Source of the DNA: an uncultured bacterium
GTDB lineage: Bacteria; Planctomycetota; UBA1135; UBA2386
DNA: 13,707 nt
Reading direction: 5' to 3'
Assembly: GCA_938003515.1 (NCBI GenBank)
Contig: CALKYL010000347.1
Location: 1-13,707, forward strand
The notes beneath the pieces were generated by a model. It made no database searches, was not told the origin of the DNA, and saw only the letters and a program-made list of their open reading frames with translations. The translations under genes were made by a program, and so were the position numbers. Of this stretch, positions 8,440-13,707 are shown one piece after another (the first letter of the stretch is position 1; each line of letters starts with the position of its first letter).

Positions 8440-11400
8440 ATGACGCCGATCCTCCGCCCCAACGGCCTTCTCCGCTCCGCCCTGACCCTGGTCACCGTGC
8501 TCGCGCCGATGGCCGCGCCCTCGGAGCTCGTCGCGCAGGCCGCCAGGCGCGCGGTCAGCCACGACGACTACGACAGCTGGCCGTCCCTGCGCGGCGCGAC
8601 CTACAGCCGCGACGGCCGCTGGATGGGCTACGCGATCAACCCGCGCGTCGGCGACGGCGTGCTCTACGTGCGCGAGGTCGACGGCGACACGGTCTACACC
8701 TTCGAACGCGGCGAGCGCCTGAGCTTCTCCAACGACGGCAAGCTCGCGATGTTCAAGGTCGAAAAGTCCTACGAGGAAGAGCGCCGGAAGAAGCTCGAGA
8801 AGCTGCACGCGAAGAAGGAGGAGAAGAAGGGCGGCGAAGCCGAGGAAGAGGAGGGCCTGCCGCCGGACGTCAAGAAGGCGCTCGCCGAGCGCGGCATGAC
8901 CGAGGCCCAGGCGCAGCGCATGATCGAGAGGCGCGGCGCGTCGATGGCCGAGGTGCGCGCGTTCCTCGGCCTGCCCGAGCCCGAGGCGAAGAGCGGGGAG
9001 AAGCCCGCGAAGAAGTCCGAGAAGTCCGAGGCCGAGAAGGCCGCCGAGAAGGAGGCCAAGGCGCTCGCGAAGCGCCTGCACGTGCTCGACCTGCGCACCG
9101 GCGAGGTCACGAAGATCGAGAACGTCGACAGCTACCGCCAACCGCGGGAGGGCGACCTGCTCGTGCTGCACTTCGCCAAGCCCGAGGAAGACGAGAAGGA
9201 CGCCGGCAAGGCGGACAAGGGCGAGAAGACCGAGAAGGGCCCGGAGCCCGAGAAGGCCGAGAAGAAAGCGAAGGCCGAGAAGGAGGAACCCGCCAAGGCC
9301 GAGCAGACCGGGTCGGCGGAGAAGGGCGCGCCCGCGGAGGCCGGCGCACGGGGCGAGAAGGCCGAGCCCAAGAAGGAGCCGGCGAAGGAGGAGCAGGCGA
9401 AGGAGGAGCAGGCCAAGCCGAAGCCGAAGGCGGACCCGCTCGAGAAGAAGCGCAAGGACGGCACCCGGCTCGTGCTGCGCGACCTCGCCACCGGCAAGGA
9501 CGAGGCCATCGAGCACGTGCTCGAGTGGGGCTTCGTCGCGGACGCAACGTGGCTCTGGAACACGGTCGGCAGCAAGAAGGCCGAGGAGGGCGTGCAGCAC
9601 GGCCTGTTCGCGCGTGAGCTGTCGACGGGCCTGACCGTCGCGCTGCTGCGCGGCTACAGCGACGTCTCCGGCGTGACCACGGACGAAGCCAACAAGCAGC
9701 TCGCGTTCACGAGCGACCTGCGCACGTTCGGCGAGGACGAGCCGCGGCGCGAGGTCTACCTGTGGGCGTTCCACGAGCGTCCGGCCCGCCGCGTCGTCGA
9801 CCACGACACGCAGGGCGTGCCCGAGGGCTTCCGCATCCAGTCGGGCGGGCTCGACTTCTCGCGTGACGGCACCGTGCTGACGTTCGGGGTCAAGCCGCCG
9901 AAGAAGGACGAGCTGCCGAAGATCCTGCCCGAGGACCAGGTCGACCTCGACCTGTGGCACTGGCAGGACGGCCAGCTGCAGACGATGCAGGCCAAGCGCC
10001 CCGATCCGAACGAGGCGACGCGCACCGCGGTCTACCACCTCGACGTCGACCGCGCGCTCGTGCTCGGCACCGAGGACGAGCCGCGTCTGTCGCTGATCAC
10101 CGACGACGGCTCGCGCGCGCTGCTGAGCGACTCGACGCCCTACGAGCAGCAGACCACCTGGGACGGCCGCTACGCCGACTACTACGTCGTCAACACGGTC
10201 GACGGCAGCCGCAAGAAGATCGTCGAGGGCCTGCGCGGCTCCGCGTCGACGTCCGCCGGCGGACGCTACGTGATCTGGTTCGACCACCGCGACTACGACT
10301 GGCACACCTACGACGTGCAGACCGGCCGCACGCGCAACCTGACCGCCGACGTCGGCGTGCCCTTCGACCGCACCGAGGACGACCGGCCCGAGCCGCACGG
10401 CGCGAACGGCCTCGCCGGCTGGACGGAGAACGACGCCGAAGTGCTCGTCTACGACGAGTTCGACGTCTGGGCGATCTCGCCCGAGACCGGCGCGTTCCGC
10501 TGCGTCACCGACGGCCTCGGCCGCGCGAGCAACACCCGGTTCCGCCTCGGCGGCCCGGACCTGCGGCCCGACGCCGAGCGCGACGACTACGAGAAGCGGC
10601 GCTGGCTGCGCAACGAACTGCAGCTCGCCGCCACGGACCAGAACACGTACGCCGAGGGCTTCTACGCCGACACGATCGAAGGCGTCGCCAAACCGCGCAA
10701 GCTGTTCATGAAGGACGCGAGCATCGACGTCACGCGCCCGCAGGACGCCGACCGTCTGTTCGTGACGTTCAGCCGGTTCGACCAGTACCCCGACGTCTGG
10801 ACGACCAACCTGGACTTCGGCGCCGCGCGGCAGCTGACGGACGCCTGCCCGATCCTGCGCGACGTGCGCTGGGGCACGGCCGAGCTCGTGCACTGGCGCT
10901 CGGACGACGGCGTCGAGCTGAAGGGCTACCTCGTCAAGCCCGACGGCTTCGACGCGACGAAGAAGTGGCCGATGATGGTCTACTTCTACGAGCGCAGCTC
11001 GAGCCGCATCCACCGCTTCGTCGCGCCCGACGTCGGCACGTCGCCGAACGCGGCCTACTACGTGTCGAACGGCTACCTGTGGTTCGTGCCGGACATCGTC
11101 TACACCGACGGCTACCCCGGCGAGTCGTGCGAGAAGTGCGTCGTCTCCGGCGTGCAGCACCTGCTCGCGCAGGGCTTCGTCGACCGCGAGGCGATCGGCG
11201 CCGCCGGCCACTCGTGGGGCGGCTACCAGACCGCGCACCTGATCACGCGCACGGACATCTTCGCCGCCGTGGAGTCGGGCGCGCCGGTGGTCAACATGTA
11301 CAGCGCCTACGGCGGCATCCGCTGGGGTTCGGGCATGTCGCGTCAGTTCCAGTACGAGCAGACGCAGTCGCGCATCGGCGGCTCGATCTGGGAGTACCCG

Positions 11401-11847
11401 ATGCGCTACTGGGAGAACTCGCCGCTGTTCCACCTGGACAAGGTGAAGACGCCGGTCCTGATCCTGCACAACGACAAGGACGGCGCGGTGCCGTGGTACC
11501 AGGGCATCGAGTTCTTCGTCGCGATGCGGCGGCTCGGCAAGGAGGCCTACCTCTTCAACTACAACGACGAGGACCACGGCCTGCGCAAGCGCCAGAACCA
11601 GCGCGACTGGACCCGCCGCATGCAGGAGTACTTCGACCACCACCTGCGCGGCGCGCCGGCGCCGGCCTGGATGCAGCGCGGCGTGCCCTTCCACGAGCGC
11701 ATGGCGGAGAAGATCCCGCACGCGAAGAGCTACCAGGAGGCCGTCGACGCCGGCCTGATCGAGAAGATCGGCGAGCCGCGGGCGAAGGCGAGCGAGGCCA
11801 CCCCGGCCGAGGCGTCCGCGACCGGCGGCGGCCCGCGCGAGCGGTAG
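8440..11847 (+). CDS. Exported S9 (prolyl oligopeptidase family) serine peptidase with Lys/Glu-rich inserts
   Basis: Predicted 1135-residue exported peptidase. The start at 8440 gives a signal peptide (residues 1 to about 34: LLRSALTLVTVLAPMAAP, cleavage near VAQA). The N-terminal two-thirds resemble a beta-propeller (repeated SRDGRW, SNDGK, SRDGT segments). It is broken by two low-complexity inserts at about residues 108-210 and 247-341, made mostly of K, E and A; the first encloses a possible helical piece (about 140-183). The C-terminal alpha/beta-hydrolase has nucleophile S925 (GHSWGGYQ), D1014 (HNDKDGAVPWYQG) and H1046 (DEDHG), a complete triad, and SAYGGIRWGSGMSRQF is very like S9 peptidases of Bacteroidetes. 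It cleaves oligopeptides in known relatives, often after proline; specificity here is unproven. It is longer than the usual roughly 700-950 residues, mainly because of the inserts. Confidence 0.9.
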   Translation: MTPILRPNGLLRSALTLVTVLAPMAAPSELVAQAARRAVSHDDYDSWPSLRGATYSRDGRWMGYAINPRVGDGVLYVREVDGDTVYTFERGERLSFSNDGKLAMFKVEKSYEEERRKKLEKLHAKKEEKKGGEAEEEEGLPPDVKKALAERGMTEAQAQRMIERRGASMAEVRAFLGLPEPEAKSGEKPAKKSEKSEAEKAAEKEAKALAKRLHVLDLRTGEVTKIENVDSYRQPREGDLLVLHFAKPEEDEKDAGKADKGEKTEKGPEPEKAEKKAKAEKEEPAKAEQTGSAEKGAPAEAGARGEKAEPKKEPAKEEQAKEEQAKPKPKADPLEKKRKDGTRLVLRDLATGKDEAIEHVLEWGFVADATWLWNTVGSKKAEEGVQHGLFARELSTGLTVALLRGYSDVSGVTTDEANKQLAFTSDLRTFGEDEPRREVYLWAFHERPARRVVDHDTQGVPEGFRIQSGGLDFSRDGTVLTFGVKPPKKDELPKILPEDQVDLDLWHWQDGQLQTMQAKRPDPNEATRTAVYHLDVDRALVLGTEDEPRLSLITDDGSRALLSDSTPYEQQTTWDGRYADYYVVNTVDGSRKKIVEGLRGSASTSAGGRYVIWFDHRDYDWHTYDVQTGRTRNLTADVGVPFDRTEDDRPEPHGANGLAGWTENDAEVLVYDEFDVWAISPETGAFRCVTDGLGRASNTRFRLGGPDLRPDAERDDYEKRRWLRNELQLAATDQNTYAEGFYADTIEGVAKPRKLFMKDASIDVTRPQDADRLFVTFSRFDQYPDVWTTNLDFGAARQLTDACPILRDVRWGTAELVHWRSDDGVELKGYLVKPDGFDATKKWPMMVYFYERSSSRIHRFVAPDVGTSPNAAYYVSNGYLWFVPDIVYTDGYPGESCEKCVVSGVQHLLAQGFVDREAIGAAGHSWGGYQTAHLITRTDIFAAVESGAPVVNMYSAYGGIRWGSGMSRQFQYEQTQSRIGGSIWEYPMRYWENSPLFHLDKVKTPVLILHNDKDGAVPWYQGIEFFVAMRRLGKEAYLFNYNDEDHGLRKRQNQRDWTRRMQEYFDHHLRGAPAPAWMQRGVPFHERMAEKIPHAKSYQEAVDAGLIEKIGEPRAKASEATPAEASATGGGPRER

Positions 11848-11859
11848 CCCCCTCGCGCG
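11834..11859 (+). terminator. Hairpin spanning the S9 peptidase stop codon
   Basis: A perfect 8-bp stem (CGCGCGAG at 11834-11841, CTCGCGCG at 11852-11859) has a 10-base loop containing the TAG stop. A smaller stem, TCCGG/CCGGA (11861-11875), follows. There is no T-tract. It could terminate or stabilise the message, or be incidental. Confidence 0.3.
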
Positions 11860-11936
11860 CTCCGGAAGTCCCGGAACGAGCCCCGGCGCAGTTCGTGTTC
11901 AACCGCGCCGGGCATGGACCCGATGCTGCCGCTCGC

Positions 11937-11949
11937 CCGAGACCGCAGC
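11937..11949 (+). promoter_or_regulatory. Leader motif CCGAGACCGCAGC shared with the S9 peptidase gene
   Basis: This 13-base string lies 12 bases before the ATG at 11962. A copy with one difference (CCGAGAACGCAGC, 8424-8436) lies 3 bases before the S9 peptidase ATG at 8440. Neither is a Shine-Dalgarno. The role is unknown and chance resemblance is possible. The rest of the 114-base gap upstream holds no other gene I can support. Confidence 0.2.
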
Positions 11950-11961
11950 ACCGGAACGACC

Positions 11962-12366
11962 ATGTCCAGACGCATCGCCGCATCCCTCGCCGTCCTGTTC
12001 CTCGCCGGCACGGCGCCGAGCCAGCAGGAGACGCCGCCGCCAAGCGAACGGCAGGAGACCCGCAAGGAGCGGCGCGGAGAACGCCGCGACGAACGCCAGG
12101 ACCGACGCGAAGAACGGCGTGACGAGCGCGGTGAGCGCCGCGACGAGCGACAAGACCACCGCGAGGAACGCCGCGACGAACGACGCGACGAGCGCGGCGA
12201 GCGACGCGACGAGCGACAGGACCACCGCGAGGAACGCCGCGACGAACGACGCGACGAGCGCGGTGAGCGACGCGACGAGCGACAGGACCGGCGGGGCGAC
12301 AGGCGCCAGGAGCGCCGCCAGGGCCGCCGCGACGGGCGCCGGCCGGGCCGCGGCGACGCGCGCTGA
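11962..12366 (+). CDS. Small exported Arg/Glu/Asp-rich repeat protein, function unknown
   Basis: A predicted 134-residue protein that I do not recognise. The N-terminus (MSRRIAASLAVLFLAGTAPS) is a good signal peptide, so export is likely. A short linker with PPP follows. From about residue 30 the protein consists almost entirely of R, E and D with some Q, H and G. Its core is a 22-residue repeat (DERGERRDERQDHREERRDE plus RR): copies at 54-75 and 76-97, a partial third from 98, and a diverged partial copy before them. The composition predicts a highly charged helix or a disordered polyampholyte; the tail is purely basic (RRQGRRDGRRPGRG). Other frames of the repeat are also open, but only this one has a signal peptide and mostly G/C third bases. 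An in-frame ATG at 11914 would spoil the signal peptide. It ends 18 bases from the convergent phosphatase gene. Confidence 0.65.
   Translation: MSRRIAASLAVLFLAGTAPSQQETPPPSERQETRKERRGERRDERQDRREERRDERGERRDERQDHREERRDERRDERGERRDERQDHREERRDERRDERGERRDERQDRRGDRRQERRQGRRDGRRPGRGDAR
12121..12289. repeat. 66-bp tandem repeat array inside the Arg-rich gene
   Basis: Units at 12121-12186 and 12187-12252 differ at only 3 of 66 bases. The first 37 bases of a third unit (12253-12289) differ from unit 2 at one base. A diverged partial unit precedes them (about 12079-12120). The unit length is a multiple of three, so the 22-residue repeat stays in frame. Such near-identical units indicate recent expansion and probable copy-number variation between strains. 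Confidence 0.9.
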
Positions 12367-12384
12367 AGCGCGCGCCCTGCGCGG

Positions 12385-13707
12385 TCACTTGTACTCGACG
12401 AGCTCGTTCGGCCGACCTTCGACCTTGCGCAGCGTGAAGCGGTCGAAGAGCTCGCCCGTCGCCGCGTACGCCGAGTAGCGCAGCTCCGGCCCGTCGACCG
12501 AGACGATCTGGTAGAGCTGCACGTTCTCGGCCGCGGCGACCATGAACGGCTTCTGGTCCAGCCGGTACATCTTCGGACCGCTCACCGAGACGACGTATAC
12601 GGTGCCCGACTCGTCGTCGCGCGCGCGCACGCCGACCGGCACGTTCGCCTCGCCGTGCTCGTGAGCTTCCGAACCGCCCTCGGCCGCGGGCCCGGCGTGA
12701 CGCATGCGGTCGGTGCGGCCGTAGGAGTGGTCGTGGCCCTGCAGCACGAGGTCGACGGCGTGCCGGTCGAACAGCGGCTGCAGCGTCGCGCGCAGCGCGG
12801 GGTTGTCGCGGGCGCGCGCGGTCGAGAACACCGGGTGGTGCATCGTCACGATCTTCCAGCGCGCCTCGCAGCCCTGCATGACCTCGTCGAACCACCGGGC
12901 CTGCGCGTCGAGGTCGACGTTCGTGTTCAGCGACACGATGCGCGCGCCCTGGTGGTCGATCCAGTAGACGGTCTCCTCGAGGCCTCCGGGGCCGTGCTCG
13001 GGGAACGCGAACATCGGCCGCCAGTGCCGCGACAGGTGCTCGTCGTCGCCGCGGCCCGCGTATTCGTGGTTGCCCGGCGTCGCGAGCGACGGCATCGAGC
13101 GCAGGATCCAGCCGGCGGCCTCGCACCACTCGCCCCACTCCGCGTCGGCGTCGGCGCGGTTGACGAGGTCGCCGGCGTGCAGCAGGAACGCCGCCCGCGG
13201 CGCGTCGCGGAAGGCCTCGCGCACGACCCGCGACCAGTGCGACTTGATGTCGTTCTGCGCGTCGCCGAAGTAGACGAACGAGAACGGCGCCTCCCGGTCG
13301 CTCGCCGTCGTGAAGTGGCTCCACTCGCTCCAGTTGGTGCCGTCGCCGACGCGGTAGGCGTAGGTCGTGCGCGGCGCGAGACCGAGGAACGTGACCGTGT
13401 GGTAGCGGGCCGCGCCGAGGTCGGTCTCGAGCGCGGTCGACGCCGCGACGACGCGCCGCGCGTCCCGGGCGAACTCCGGCCCGCGGGTCGCGACCGCGAT
13501 CTCGGCGACCGCCTCGGCGACGGTCGGGTCGGTGCGCCACGTGACACTCTGCGTCGTCGCGGGGTCGTCGGACCAGGTCAGCACGATGCGGTCGGGCGCC
13601 GCCGTCGGCCCGTACAGGAGCGCCGGGGGCACGCGCGGCGCGCGGTCGGACTCCTGGGCGAACGCGGCGATCGGCGTGAGCAGCAGCGGGGCCAGGAACG
13701 ACGGGAC
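12385..13707 (-). CDS. Exported purple-acid-phosphatase-like metallophosphoesterase, start beyond window
   Basis: The frame is open to the window edge. The first visible residues (SFLAPLLLTPIAAFA then QESD) are the end of a signal peptide, so only a few N-terminal codons are missing; a GTG at 13632 lies after this signal and is not the start. About 100 residues of a fibronectin-III-like N-terminal domain (from LLYGP, through TYAYRVGDG) precede the metallophosphatase domain. Metal-site motifs are FGDAQND (about 13250-13270), AGDLVNR (about 13157-13180), GNHEY (13060-13074), MHHPVFS (about 12825-12845) and GHDHSYGR (about 12717-12740). They fit purple acid phosphatases, except that the GDxxY tyrosine, an iron ligand that gives the purple colour, is Asn. 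It would hydrolyse phosphate esters outside the cytoplasm. It is convergent with the Arg-rich gene. Confidence 0.88.
   Translation of the reverse strand, partial: VPSFLAPLLLTPIAAFAQESDRAPRVPPALLYGPTAAPDRIVLTWSDDPATTQSVTWRTDPTVAEAVAEIAVATRGPEFARDARRVVAASTALETDLGAARYHTVTFLGLAPRTTYAYRVGDGTNWSEWSHFTTASDREAPFSFVYFGDAQNDIKSHWSRVVREAFRDAPRAAFLLHAGDLVNRADADAEWGEWCEAAGWILRSMPSLATPGNHEYAGRGDDEHLSRHWRPMFAFPEHGPGGLEETVYWIDHQGARIVSLNTNVDLDAQARWFDEVMQGCEARWKIVTMHHPVFSTARARDNPALRATLQPLFDRHAVDLVLQGHDHSYGRTDRMRHAGPAAEGGSEAHEHGEANVPVGVRARDDESGTVYVVSVSGPKMYRLDQKPFMVAAAENVQLYQIVSVDGPELRYSAYAATGELFDRFTLRKVEGRPNELVEYK

Noticed and set aside
8377..11721. 1114-codon minus-strand open frame with long Leu-rich stretches resembling membrane helices
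   Set aside because: The Leu-rich parts are the reverse complement of Lys/Glu-rich codons in the S9 inserts; the sense strand has clear catalytic motifs and a signal peptide.
11914..11961. Earlier ATG for the Arg-rich protein
   Set aside because: It adds 16 polar residues ahead of a signal peptide that is well formed from the ATG at 11962.
12079..12300. Possible CRISPR-like array
   Set aside because: The 66-bp units are contiguous tandem copies with no unique spacers and encode an in-frame protein repeat; no cas gene is present.
11555..13540. 661-codon minus-strand open frame spanning the repeat gene
   Set aside because: It is Arg-rich shadow sequence out of frame with the phosphatase motifs, and it overlaps three better supported genes.

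Overview
The window is uniformly GC-rich (about 70% by eye), densely coding DNA from a bacterial chromosome. It holds eight protein genes and no RNA gene, insertion sequence, CRISPR array or phage gene that I can see. The taxon cannot be fixed from the sequence alone. Several exported hydrolases, a Bacteroidetes/Planctomycetes-style S9 peptidase with charged inserts, very high GC and almost no Shine-Dalgarno sequences would suit a high-GC planctomycete or a similar deep-branching group (Acidobacteriota and Gemmatimonadota are alternatives). This is a low-confidence inference.

Layout, left to right. (1) Positions 1-2054, +: the 3' part of katG, catalase-peroxidase, followed by two GC-rich hairpins. 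(2) 2208-3992, +: a lipoprotein alpha/beta-hydrolase (lipase/esterase), also followed by two back-to-back hairpins. (3) 4076-5599, +: an ATP-grasp ligase resembling the PGM1 peptide-ligase family. (4) 5618-6991, +: an exported M24 (Xaa-Pro peptidase-like) metallopeptidase, 18 bases after the ligase. (5) 7065-8234, -: an MscS-family channel convergent with the peptidase. (6) A 205-base divergent intergenic region with GC-rich direct repeats and promoter-like elements. (7) 8440-11847, +: a large exported S9 prolyl-oligopeptidase-family peptidase with two Lys/Glu/Ala-rich inserts. (8) 11962-12366, +: a small exported Arg/Glu/Asp repeat protein encoded by 66-base tandem repeats. (9) 12385-13707, -: an exported purple-acid-phosphatase-like metallophosphoesterase whose start lies just beyond the right edge.

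Functionally this is mostly a set of envelope or extracellular hydrolases (lipase, two peptidases that may act on proline-containing peptides, phosphatase) beside stress functions (KatG, MscS). The least ordinary items are the tightly spaced PGM1-like ligase and M24 peptidase pair, the repeat protein, and start-proximal TANNNT motifs (7 bases before the start in two genes that have no Shine-Dalgarno sequence), which suggest leaderless transcripts. No intergenic gap exceeds 205 bases.
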